From Warburgia ugandensis (Eukaryota; Streptophyta; Magnoliopsida; Canellales; Canellaceae): a DNA stretch of 64,000 nt. The notes beneath the pieces are model-generated. The model worked only from the letters and a program-made list of their open reading frames with translations, was not told the origin of the DNA and made no database searches. Positions 24,501 through 35,311 of this stretch are shown here, piece by piece. A program made the translations under genes and the position numbers. The stretch covers positions 41,797,217-41,861,216 of the forward strand of contig CP141139.1 of assembly GCA_035236585.1 (NCBI GenBank), in the 5' to 3' direction. Position 1 is the stretch's first letter. Each line of letters starts with the position of its first letter.

Positions 24501-27465
24501 TAGTTAGTATGCATAGTAACTCACATAGCAATATGTGCATTTTGAGTCAATGTCTTCAGCACGGAAGGAATAAACATTTGATAAGACCCTTAGCTTATTC
24601 ATGGAATTGACGAAAAAATGTCATGAAGAAATGGGTCGATTCTATGTTGAATTTATGGAAAGGGTTGGAGAATTTGAATGAAATGGAAATAATGAAGAGC
24701 CATTTATTATTGATGATAGGATTGAAATTTCATATGATCATTTTGACCTAAAAAGTCCCCAACCACTCATACCAATCTCCAATATAGATATACTCAAGGC
24801 AGATATGAGCCAATGTTATGATTCTGATAAAGAGACATCCATTGAGGAAGATAATAAATCCTTAGAAACCTTTAACCTAGATCCACTCAATTCTTGGGCT
24901 ACTTATTTTATGAATTTGATGAAGGCACGTCCATTGAGGAGGTGAAGGAATTGTTAGAGAATGTTCCTAACACTTCTCAGTGGCAAGTTAGATTAGAACC
25001 CCCTACGGAGCTTGATATTCCAATTGATCATTGTAATGTTGAAGATGTACCTAAATGGGACCTAAAGACCTTATTTGAACAACCAATACATAGTAATTTA
25101 GGCTCACTTGAAATCTTCCTTGTGCCTGCAGAACAAGAGAGGAAAGAGTCTAATGATGTACTAACCTTACCACAACCAACTCTAGGGTACATATTAGAAG
25201 ATAATCAAGGTTTAATCCAAACCATGTCTTTTCCTTTAGAAAAACAAGAAGAACCTTTTAAGAAACTGCAAAGCCAGCTTATAACCCAATTTCAGGACAA
25301 TATAAGGAAAATGGAGGCAAAAGATAAATTGAATACAATGGTTATTGTTATCCCTAAATTTGGTTAAGAAAAGGACCATCCATCTCCATACGGTCCACAA
25401 AATTTAAATTCAGATAGTTCACATTGTCATAATTATACCACCACCTAAATTTTTAAGGTAGAGGACATATATTGACTAATGAGAAATTTTAAAGATGGAG
25501 GATCAATGTGATCCCACCAAATTTACAATCATGGTGGTCTAGTGTGTCATAATGCTACCACCACCAAAGTTTCCAACATGGAGGAAATATATCAACTACC
25601 ACAAGATTCTAAACTATTGTGAAAAAAAAAATTTCCTATTTGATTGTTAGGGTTAGAATTAGGTTTAGATAGTTATGTTAGATATAGGCTATGTTTGGAT
25701 GTCCTATATTTCAAAACATTGTGGACAATGTTTCTTTTAGGTTGGGGAGTAGAATTCTAGTGAATTCTGGCCTTTTTATAGTTGTTTTTCTTAATGTAAA
25801 AAAAATGATGAATTTTGTTTAAAATTTTGAAAAATTTTGAAAAGAAAGAAAAATGAGCCATTTTGAAAATCTTTTTGAGTTTTGAGGTCAATTCCTATAT
25901 TACGATGAAAATTGGATTTTTTTTAAGTCTAATATAAATTTTCATCATTATCTTATTAATGGAATTGTACACAAATAATTCATCATTTTACTCATTTTCT
26001 AAAGTATTCCATTATAGCAAAGTCTCAAATCACATTTGTACATATAGTTGCATTACATAGTTTAAATTAATAAGTAATTATAACTTAGAAGTCATGAATA
26101 AATTTAGTGCAAACCTATAACCTGAGTGTTAGAGCTAGTCATTCCTTTTCAAAGGTTATAAATGTTTCAAAATTTTTGTCATTGTTCTTAAAGTAAAATT
26201 TGATCCCATCAATTTTTAAATTTGGCTAATTACCTATATTATTAGAATATTATATTTAAAATTCTGAAAGTTTATTGAATCTGATAGGTTATAGGAAACC
26301 TAAAAAAGGATTCAGGCCATCCTTGTTATTAACCTAGAAATATAAATCCTAACCAAAAGATTATTTTTATCACTAGTAGCCAACTTGAGCCTTTTATATA
26401 AGCCTTTTCTTTTGCCACCCAAATTAGCATTTACCTATATTAATCTAGTATAAATTATCCATTAACTATTTTCTTCAAAAGATAAGTTAGAGATACATAA
26501 AGAAATAGTTTTTAGCTGCAATAAAAGTAGAAAAATGAATATCAAGAAAACAAATGTTCTTCAAAGAGATTTAAAAGTGCTGAAGAGAAGGACAAAGTAC
26601 TAAAATAAATGGTTTGAAGAAAGCAGAAAAGTGGAGAAAGAAATATTCACTTCAGGCAACAAAGTAAAGAAGAATTGTCAACTATAGTAGAAGATCTCTA
26701 CTTATTTTGTGAAGAAATATTGAATACCCTTTATACCTTGTCCTTACCTTACATTTCATCCCAGTTGAAGAGTTATTGATTATATGATGAATATAATCTT
26801 GATGAGGATATGGATAGATAGGATTTAAAGAGTGGTATTTCCAAAAGTTCAAAGGTAATGGAATCTTATCCTTTCTAATAGGATCAAAATTAAATTCCTT
26901 AGTAACTCTTGTTCCTTCATGAGTATATGTGAGAAAAAAGAAAAAAAATTATTAACTCTGCTCACATATTTAAAAGAGAGATTATTAACTCTGCTCACAT
27001 ATCCAAGAGACTATTTTTGAGTGTATGTCATTAGTGAGGATTGAGGTCAAAACATATATCAGATAAAGTTCAAAAGTTAAAAGTCTACTTAGAGATAAGG
27101 ATTAGTGTATATGTAGATTGTATATACACACACTCTAAGATATGAGTTTGAATGAAATTTATTTAGCATATGGTTAGGGTTTTGAATTTTTTCATTTATT
27201 TTTATTAGTTTACTAAAGTTGATAGTTTTTTTATGATAATTCTCTAAGAAAAAAGTGAAAATTAATTTGAAAAATATTTTTAGAATTTTGTGGGTATATT
27301 TACTACAAACCCATACAAGGCATAACTCATCCACTAGGGCTAGCCTAGGGGTTTAAGGAGTTGTTGTAGATGCTAAATGCAATTGTGAGTACCTACAAAA
27401 TTGGTAATTTCTAATTTAGTTTTTCACATGTTTTGCTTGGGACTAGCAAAATGCTAGTTGGAGGG
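24501..27465 (+). mobile_element. Element B interior, Athila/Tat-type, lacking its 5' end
   Basis: Parallels element A from about 11,200 to its polypurine tract: the block AATGAAGAGCCATTTATTA is shared (here near 24,690, in A near 11,270), then the unassigned ORF, then ATTGTGGACAATG with AGGTTGGGGAGT (25,718-25,750), then a 1.7-kb untranslated stretch ending in GCTAGTTGGAGGG. The upstream LTR, primer site and gag are missing. From 25,750 to 27,465 I see no gene. Confidence 0.6.
24846..25370 (+). pseudogene. Unassigned retrotransposon ORF, open copy in element B
   Basis: An open frame of 157 codons from the first ATG (24,894) to the TAA at 25,365-25,367. The same frame is open somewhat upstream, so the true start is probably lost. 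The product is acidic and hydrophilic, with residues such as EEVKELLEN, LFEQPIHSN, LTLPQPTLGY and a C-terminal KLNTMVIVIPKFG. There is no signal peptide, membrane segment or catalytic motif. The copy in element A (11,280-11,870) shares the frame over about 140 codons. Lying in a retrotransposon interior beyond the gag position, it may be a gag C-terminal extension or an extra ORF. I do not recognise the family. Confidence 0.5.
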
Positions 27466-29444
27466 TGTGTTTATTGTTCAATTTTGACTACAATATCCCT
27501 AATTTATCATTTAACTAGATCATTTGATCATTCAATTTTGTAATTTTTAGCTTAATTTTGCATTTTAGCTCCAATAAATCATCCAACTATTGATTTGCAA
27601 AATTTAATGATTAGATGATCATTAGGAACTAATTAGAGGATTAAAGTGTAATCAAGATGAATCTAATTAAGTTTTCTATGGGGCAGATTAACCAGATTGG
27701 ACATAGAATGGCTTGGATTGAATCAATGAACTGGATCACCTATCAAGGATCAAGGCAAGATGGATCATGAGACAATTTCTTAATTGGGAAACAAATTAAA
27801 GAGGAAACCCATATAAGGAAGAGAAATGGATTAAAAGAGGAAATCAAACAAAGAAATGGGAACTAGTAGAGTGAAATTTGTAGGAGGGAGCTTCGAAAGA
27901 AAATCCTAAGGAAATCTATAGAAGAAAAAAAGTTAGGTAGAAGAGGGGAAGAACCATAGGTTGAGATCTGAAAAAGGAAAGTACATAGTATTTATATAAA
28001 ATATGATATAGGAGGAGATCTCTTCACCATGGTGGTAACAAGTGAAAAAGGTAGGAGAGCTAGAAGGGAGAGCAGCCCCAAGGAAGACCTCACTAGTCCT
28101 TCCACGAATCCATCTCCTTCTATTTCTCATTCTCCTTCTTACTTAAACCTAGCTCTCATCTTCTTCCCTTTCTCTCTTGTTTCCTCTCTTCCTCTATCTA
28201 TCATTCACTATCTCCTCTATTCACTCATAATTACTAGGTTCTCTCCCTAGTCCCCTGTTTATTTCTTTGTTCATTGTTTTTTCCTTCACCTAGGACTGCA
28301 GAAGATCCAAAGTAGAGAAACCATAGAAACTTCTTTCCACTAAAGATCTCCACTGCAAAACTGTAAGAAGGAAAACTGAATTTCTCCTTTATTGTTTCTA
28401 GTTAGTCTTACTCTCACCGTCATTTTCAATCCTTTCCCTAGTTTCCCAATTGGCCATCATCCTAGTTTGAGTTGTTCCCTGTTCCTCTGCTAGCCATTGT
28501 TTTCCTTTATTTGGCTCCACTGTTTCAGTAGTTTCAAGCTTAAACTCCTTGTAGATTTTCCCCAAATTGTCATTCTTTTTATAAGTCTTCAATGAATCAT
28601 TGGTTTTTCCTCCAAATCCCCATCTCCCCCTTCACTTCACATTTCAAACAACACAAGGAGCTATTTGAAATAGCTCCCTATATATTTCTCCTCTACAGTT
28701 GAAGAAGAAGAAAGTTTCAAGCAAAATTCCAATTTCGCCCATTCAACTTAAATTTCAATTCCATCTTCATTCCTATGTTGTATTTTTCTTAGTTTTGTCT
28801 TATTCTTATCCAAGATTGTCCCATCCAAGTTTTGTGCTATTCTTATTTAATATAGGAATTAAGTAAATTAGACCCTATTCGACTAAAGTCTAACTGAATC
28901 AACGCTTTAGCTTTAACTAGCAGGATAACTTTATTTCCTACTCTTTTCTTCCTCAAATTTCAAATCAATTCTTAAATCTTGTTCTTAGGACAATTGTTAG
29001 CTGATCCATTAGTTTTGATCTTCAAGCTAAAATCAACAAATTCAATCTACGGCATCCAAAACCCAAAATCATTCCTTAGGCCAAATCATCATATTTTTGA
29101 AAAATATGAATAGTCCAACCATTGAAACATTAATCAAAGACTAGAGGACTAGATTGAGGAAGATTGATGTACTTGGATATGACCAAATTTGAAGAAATTT
29201 TCCATGATGAAGCTAGAAAAGTGGATTTTATTTGTTATTTAGTTTATTTTTCTATCTTTTTGAACTTGGAATTGTGTAATTTTCATTAGTTAAATATATC
29301 AGAGTTTATAATTCATTGTGATTTATTTATTTTTCTTAATTTTGGTCAATTAAAATTTATCTAGAATCCAAAATTTTAACTCAAGTCCTTGTGGGATCGA
29401 CACATACTTTCATAAGCTGTACTACAATAGCTCGTGTACTTGCA
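27466..29444 (+). mobile_element. Element B 3' LTR, a different LTR family
   Basis: Starts TGTGTTTATTGTTCAATTTTG right after the polypurine tract shared with A. It ends with CCTTGTGGGATCGACAC (29,385-29,401) and CTCGTGTACTTGCA (29,431-29,444), the usual end of an Athila/Tat LTR. Apart from the first 20 or so bases, I cannot align it with element A's LTRs. CT-rich stretches at 28,080-28,260 may be its transcribed leader. No gene inside; the short ORFs are chance. Confidence 0.55.
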
Positions 29445-29461
29445 AAAATCAATCATAATCC

Positions 29462-29808
29462 ATCACTACATTTTCTACTCCTTTCTTGTCTTTAATCACT
29501 AGATCAAATTCTTGGAGTGGAAGGATCCATTTAAGAAGTCATAGCTTAGCATTCTTCTTTGAAAGAAGGTACTTTAGTGCTGACTGATCAGTGAAAACAT
29601 CTATCTTAGACCTTATCATGTAAGACCTAAACTTATCCAGTGCCAAGACTATGGCAAGGAGTTCCTTCTGTATAGTGGAATAATTCATTTGTGCACTATT
29701 AAGCATTCTACTTGCATAGTAGATGTCATAGGGCTTCCTATCCTTTCTTTGTCCTAAGAATGCCCCTACAACATAAACACTCATATCACATATGATTCCA
29801 AAGGGCAC
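29462..29808 (-). pseudogene. Element C RNase H domain, Athila-type
   Basis: Minus-strand remnant of the RNase H that follows RT in Ty3/gypsy pol. Visible motifs in order: VGAFLGQRKDRKP, IYYASRMLNSAQMNY, KELLAIVLALDKFRSY, TDQSALKYLLSKK, then after an in-frame stop LLKWILPLQEFDLVIKDKKG and ENVV. This is the standard Athila RNase H order. The first catalytic Asp region is altered (ICDMSVYVVGAFLGQ where families have DASD.A.GA.LGQ). The domain stops where integrase would follow, at the junction with element B's LTR. Confidence 0.85.
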
Positions 29809-29811
29809 TTT

Positions 29812-31077
29812 CTAATCAGATGGTTGCATGACGGGTGCAGTGATCAACTTATCCTTCATCTTACTAAAAGCTTCTTGATAATCAGTAGCCCATTTGAATG
29901 GGTTCTCCTTGGTTAGGAGGTTAAACAATGGTCTAGATATTGCATTGAAATCTTTTATAAACCTCCTATAAAATCCTACATGTCCTAAGAAGGAGCTAAT
30001 GTCTCTAACTGTTTGAGGCATAGGTAGATTAGAAATTAGATCAATTTTTTCTTTGTCTACCTCTATTCCTTTTGATGAGGTAATGTGGCCAAGCACAATT
30101 GCCTTGGGAACCATGTAATGATACTTCTCCTAGTTTAAGACTAAGTTTTTCTCTTAGCAATGATATTGAACTTTTCTTAAGTTTTCCAAACAAGTATCAA
30201 ATCAATCCCAAAAACTGAGAAATCATCCATGAAGACCTCTAGAAAGTGCTTTACCATGTCATTGAAGGTATTTAGCATGCATCTTTAAGATGTTATAGGA
30301 ACATTACATAATCCAAATGTCATTCTTTTATAAGCAAAGGTACTAAAAGAACAAGTGAATGTAGTCTTTTTTTTGTCTTCAGGTGCAATTTCTTTCTGGT
30401 TATATCCAGAATAACCATCTAGAAAATAGTAGAACTTTTGTCCTTCTACTTTTTCCAACATTTGATTTATAAAAGGCAACAAAAAGTGGTCCTTTCGAGG
30501 GATAGCATTTAACTTTCTATAATCAATACACATACACCAACTTGTTGTTACTCGAGCAGGAAAGAGTTCATTATTGGCATTGAGGATAACTTTCATTCCA
30601 GATTTCTTGGGTACAAGTTGGGTTGGACTCACACATTGGCTGTCACTTATGAGGTAGATCATCCCCACATCCAATTATTTAAGAACTTCTTCCCTAACCA
30701 CCTCTTTCATATTTGGATTCAGATTACATTGCATTTGACAGGATGGCTTAGCATCATCTTCCATGTAAATTCTATGGGTGCATATTAGAGGGTTGATTCC
30801 TTTAATATTTGCTAGGGTTCACCTTATAGCCTTTGTACTCCTTTAGAATATAAATTAGCTGCTCCGCTTGGAATGTTTCTAGTTGGGAGGAGATAATGAC
30901 AGGAAAAATCTCTTTTTCACTTATGTATGTATACTTGAGATTAGTTGGTGGAGTTTTTAACTCTACTTTAGGAGGTTCAATTGAAGATGGAATGGGAATG
31001 GATTCCCTGGGTGGCAATGCCTCAAACCGAGGATGCATTTTGTGTCTCCATAATAGGCATAGAATTAAGGAGGCCAT
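29812..31077 (-). pseudogene. Element C reverse transcriptase, Athila-type
   Basis: Minus strand. It would copy element RNA into DNA. In order: a leader with KYTYISEKEIFPVIISSQL (31,077-30,802), then SDSQCVSPTQLVPKKSG, CIDYRKLNAIPRKDHF, FLDGYSGYNQKEIAPEDKK, TTFTCSFSTFAYKRMTFGLC, and the catalytic EVFMDDFSVFG with MDD encoded at 30,230-30,222. The thumb/connection part follows (30,114-29,812: LGHVGFYRRFIKDF, SRPLFNLLTKENPF). Stops near 30,690 and 30,280, and frameshifts between the blocks, inactivate it. The match to Athila RTs is strong on these motifs; I ran no search. Confidence 0.88.
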
Positions 31078-31463
31078 TAAGTACCTCTATTAATGCATCC
31101 TAATAGAATTCATTAAAATGGGCCTAATAGGCCTCCAATGGATCTGATAAGGAAGGCCTAACAAACTAATCTTGCACAATTGAATTTATCATATGAGCAC
31201 TTTGTAAGTCATCAATAGATTCCCTTGGCTGCTTCCAAATCTTAAAAACATTTAGATCTAGTGTGATATTTCCAAAGGATAGCTTCATCACATCATTCCA
31301 GCAATTGGGATGTGGCTAAAAATGGTTATGCAAGAATTACTAGTATTTCATTCCTCTCATTCAACATAGTCTTTATGTCTAGAACTAAAAAGTCTACTAG
31401 GAACTAGAATTCTTCTACATGGACAAGTATATCTTCTACTATCCCTCTCAGTATTTTAATAAA

Positions 31464-31730
31464 TCAATTGCCTAGCTGGAGGGTAGTGACAATTGGTTTA
31501 AGCTCTCTCAAACCTAATTGCGCATATACCAAGTACGATAGTAGATTCAGACTAGATCCCAAATCAAGTAAAGCTTGACTTATCTTATAGTTGCCAATTA
31601 TACAAGTGAGAGTTGTGCAACTTAGATCTTTATGTTTAGGTGGTGTGTGATCCTGAATGAATGAACTAACTTGTTCAGTTAAGAAAGCCTTCTTGTGCAC
31701 ATTCAAATTTCATTTAACAATGCAAATATC
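31464..31730 (-). pseudogene. Element C aspartic protease, Athila-type
   Basis: Minus-strand frame with LNVHKKAFLTEQVSSFIQ, then CIIGNYKISQALLDLGSSLN and LVYAQLGLRELKPI. LLDLGSS occupies the active-site position, where functional copies of this lineage have ALLDLGASVNL. It lies between gag (to the right) and RT (to the left), as expected for gag-protease-RT order. About 390 bp of decayed spacer separates it from RT. Confidence 0.8.
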
Positions 31731-32199
31731 TTTCAAAAACTTAGCATATGGATGCATTTGTTTGATGGCATCCAAGATCAGAATGTTGTCCTTGACTTAT
31801 TTAAAAATATCTAAGATCTTATCATTGCAAGCTACCTTAGGAACCTGAAGCAGCTGTTGTGGAAACGAAAGTGGGATGGGACATGAGTCAGTGGGAGGGT
31901 GAGGTTTCTCTATAGTGTCCTCAATGATAGGCTTTCCTTAGCCTTAGAAGTCTCTTAAGTTTTCTCATCTTTAGTGGGAATATTCTTTTGAAGCACCTTT
32001 CCATTTCGATGAGTGGTGACTAAATAGTTTGTTCCATGCTCAATCTTGAAGAACCCTTTGTCCTAGCCACATGTGCTTCTTTAGATTTTTCTTATCATTG
32101 GCAGGAAATTTCCTTTTTTCCAAGGTTTGCATGAATTGTGTGAACATATTGTTCATGTCACTCATAGATGCTTCAAGTTGAACTTTTTTCCTTACCTAG

Positions 32200-33600
32200 T
32201 GTTGAATAAACTACTGAAGATTATCATCCACTGACCTCTTTGGTGGAGGCATATATGGTCCAAGAGTGAGTGGTCCTTGGTGGATTGGAAGGGGCCCTAA
32301 TGTGAGACATTAGCATTTGGTCCATTATGCCAACTAAAGTTGGAATGATTTCTCCAATTGGGTTTGTATGTCTCAGAATATGGAAAAAATGGTCATTTAT
32401 ATGAATTCAAGTCATTTGCCTTTTCATGATGCATATCTTGGAATGCTGGATTGTAGGGAATTCCTGTGTAGGTTGTACAGTACTTTCACAAATACCACAT
32501 ACGTATTCTATGTTCTTAGAGGTAGATTTCCCCATTTCTATGGCCTCTACTTTTCTAGCTAGGGAAGCTATCTTTGCATTCATGTCATCTTTTTCATTGA
32601 TGGCATAGATGCCTCCCTTAGAAGATGTGGTGTGCTTTGTCATATCTAGGTGATCCACTTTCTTTGAATCTACCCAAAATTAAGCACTCTCAGCTAACCA
32701 TTCCAAGTATTCTTTTACCTCTTCTCATTGTTTATTCAAAAACTTACCGTTGCACATCATTTCTACAAATTGGCACATTCCAGAATTGAGTCCTTCACAA
32801 AAGAAGCTGATAATGTGCTAAGGTTTGTATCCATGATGTAGACACATTAGCAATAGATCCTTGAATCTTTCCCAACATTGGTAGAAGGCTTCTTTATCCT
32901 TTTAGGTAATGTTCATGATCTTTTAGTGAAGAGTGTTGGTTTTATGGGTCGAGAAGAACTTTTTCAAGAACTCCCTTATCATGTCTTGCCATGTTAGTAT
33001 TGAACCTACTCGCAGTGCCTTAAATCACATCTTAGGTTTTTCCTTTAGGGAAAAAGGAAATAGCTTGAGCCCTATAATCTCTAATATGATGTTTTGTGTG
33101 CACTGTGTAGTGCACACTTCATCAAATTATTTTTTAAGTGTAGGTAAGGACTCTCACTATCAAATTTATGAAATTTAGGAAGTAATTGAATTACTTCAGT
33201 CTTTAACTCAATAACACCATCATTCTGAGCTAGAATGACACATGATGGTGGGCTAGTACAAGTAGGTTGAAGGTAATCTCATAATGTTCTCCCCTGAGGA
33301 TGTTGGTTATTCCAATTGTCCTCATGTTGATTGTTTAATCCTTCTCAAATCTCTATATGGTGGTGGATTATTCCTTTGTGGTAGAAGATCTTCATCATCT
33401 ATGTAAGGTGGTGGTCCATCGTTAAAGAGAATTTGAGGATCAATTTCATCTTTATTATTTCTGGGAGATGGATTTCCCCCTTGATCAACTTGATCTGCCA
33501 TTGTGGGCAACTGATCTAGTTGTATGTTTTGTTGGATTGGTTTGATTAACCTTTTGGTTTCATTATGTATCATATGCATACAGCATAAGTTTTTTATTTT
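32200..33600 (-). pseudogene. Element C gag, Athila/Tat-type
   Basis: The capsid-like polyprotein of the element, minus strand. From about 33,579 the N-terminal part is open for 85 codons. The core then reads IELKTEVIQLLPKFH, LKLFPFSLKEKPKMWF, ILTWQDMIREFLKKFFSTHK, EAFYQCWERFKDLL and FVEMMCNGKFLNK, broken by stops near 33,275, 32,920, 32,900, 32,820 and 32,730. A zinc-knuckle relic CGICESTVQPTQEF lies near 32,500 with the His and last Cys lost. The spacer to the protease (about 31,730-32,400) is badly decayed. Confidence 0.8.
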
Positions 33601-34555
33601 TGTGTTTATTTTAGAAAACTAAACTATATGAACAACTTAAGATAATGAACAAACACAAGGTATAATTAACAAACACATTACTAATAGGCTAAAAATTATT
33701 TTGATTATCTTGATTATGCAAGGGGAGTAGCTTTTAGATTAACCTAATCTAAACAAGCCTTTCTTTCTTTGAGACTTGTGCATTTGTTTACTAGTTAGAT
33801 CCTTGCTAAATTAGCTACTTCACACCCTCCTCAGTTAGCCATAAGTAATATGGGTCATAGGATGTGTTGGTAGAGCTCGTAATTTAAATACCAAAGCAGT
33901 GACTAAGCTCGAGGCCATTAGAGTGATAGTAGTTCACCTCCTTCCAAGAGGGTCCTATGAGCTTGAAGGCTTCTATAGGTCTCTTCAAATTTATTTTTAA
34001 ATTAAGATGGAAGGCTATAGTGCACAATAAGTGATGATTAGCCTAAGTGCACCAAGAGGTAGTGATGAAATCCAACCATGATCTTAAAAGGTATGATGCC
34101 TTTACTAATCAATTTTCATTCATCATGGTACAATAAATCACCTTAAAGCAAATGACCACATCCTACAAAATGCAAGGAAAATAATAAACTAGTACAACTA
34201 CCTAGAAAGTATGCAACAATTGCAAGAATGCTATCTATATGAGATTATACTACCAAACAATTATGTAAAACTACTTTAACAATGCAAATCATAAATCTAA
34301 GAAAATTAAAAGATTGAGTAGATGTTATAATGGGATCCTAGAATTGAGTCTTCTCATATAGTGGTAAGCCATTTACAAACCACCTCCACTTCCAAGCAAT
34401 GATGATTTACCCTTGACCTGCATTATTACAACCTTTAAATTGGATTTGTGATTTAGAATAAAATACAAGTCAGCCTCACTACAATTCCACTCAAAAGAAA
34501 AACCACTAATATAATAATTCTGAACCTAATCTGATGGTGCTTGGATGACACGATC
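33601..34555 (-). other. Element C 5' untranslated region
   Basis: Lies between the primer site and gag of the minus-strand element. No gene, repeat array or RNA feature recognised. Confidence 0.5.
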
Positions 34556-34573
34556 ACCTCCCAGCCAACACCA
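34556..34573 (-). other. Primer-binding site of element C, decayed tRNA-Asp type
   Basis: On the minus strand TGGTGTTGGCTGGGAGG resembles TGGCGCCGTTGCCGGGG, with several mismatches. It is followed on that strand by gag, and the LTR end lies about 10 bases upstream of it, which fixes the element's orientation. Confidence 0.5.
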
Positions 34574-34582
34574 CGGAAAACT

Positions 34583-34797
34583 TATTAAAAGTTTTCCTAT
34601 AAGTGTAAAGTTAGCCAATTGTAGTATTAGAGGGTCAAATCCACAAGGAGGATATAGTATGAGTTTAAAGAACCAAAATTATTTTACTCTAATTATACTA
34701 AAAGATTTATCGTATAAAGGTTACAAAATGAGGTGATGAAAGATCAAATCAATTAGATTTCTTTGATTCAAGAAAATGGACTATGATTGAAGGTTAG
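34583..34797 (-). mobile_element. Element C 5' LTR, only the terminal 215 bp kept
   Basis: Minus-strand LTR end adjoining the primer site, matched in direct orientation by 6,708-6,930. On the minus strand the signature CTCCTTGTGGATTTGACCC is followed by an ACTTATAGG block. The rest of the LTR is missing: at about 34,797 the sequence changes to an A-like LTR fragment. Confidence 0.6.
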
Positions 34798-35311
34798 CCA
34801 TGAAGTAAGGCATGCATTTCCTTCACCTTTGATGGAAGCCACTTAAGTCACCTTAGCCAAATTCAAGGCATGGATAAGGTGATAAGCTAAGGATCCAAGC
34901 CAAGGAAGCTTCCAAAGTCAGACATGAAGTTTAGCAAATGGAGCCTTCAAAGTTACCTTCTAAGCTATCAAGCCAAGCTAAATGGAACATTAGGATTGGA
35001 GGAAAGTTAAGAGGATTATCCATGAGATATTTTGTAGATAATCAAGGAAAGTCTTATTAGGATAAGATGGCATGCGGACCAATAGGATGAGAGCATTCTA
35101 CCTTTGGTGTTTTTCTCACTTTCCACCTCACCCCTAAGTAGCACCACAAATTTGACTTTCATTCAAGAGTCCTACCTTTCCAAGACTCCACCACCTTCCT
35201 AAACTCTCATCCCACCTACACCACCTCCAAAGATGGTAGCCACCTATCCCTTGTTTCCTCATTTAAAAACCTAATTGCCTTAACATCTTAACCATCCAAT
35301 TCCCCACTTTT
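34798..35311 (+). mobile_element. LTR fragment related to element A, left half
   Basis: 'Ggcatgcatttccttcacct' and the run of 'aagcca'-rich sequence align with 23,230-23,460 of the A-type LTR in the plus orientation. The fragment lacks its 5' end, is interrupted at 35,312 by the gag-only element, and resumes at 43,168. Its last five bases, CTTTT (35,307-35,311), are the target duplication. Confidence 0.5.

Noticed and set aside
24894-25367. Host gene exon
   Set aside because: A related sequence occurs at the equivalent place in element A, and both lie between retrotransposon landmarks.
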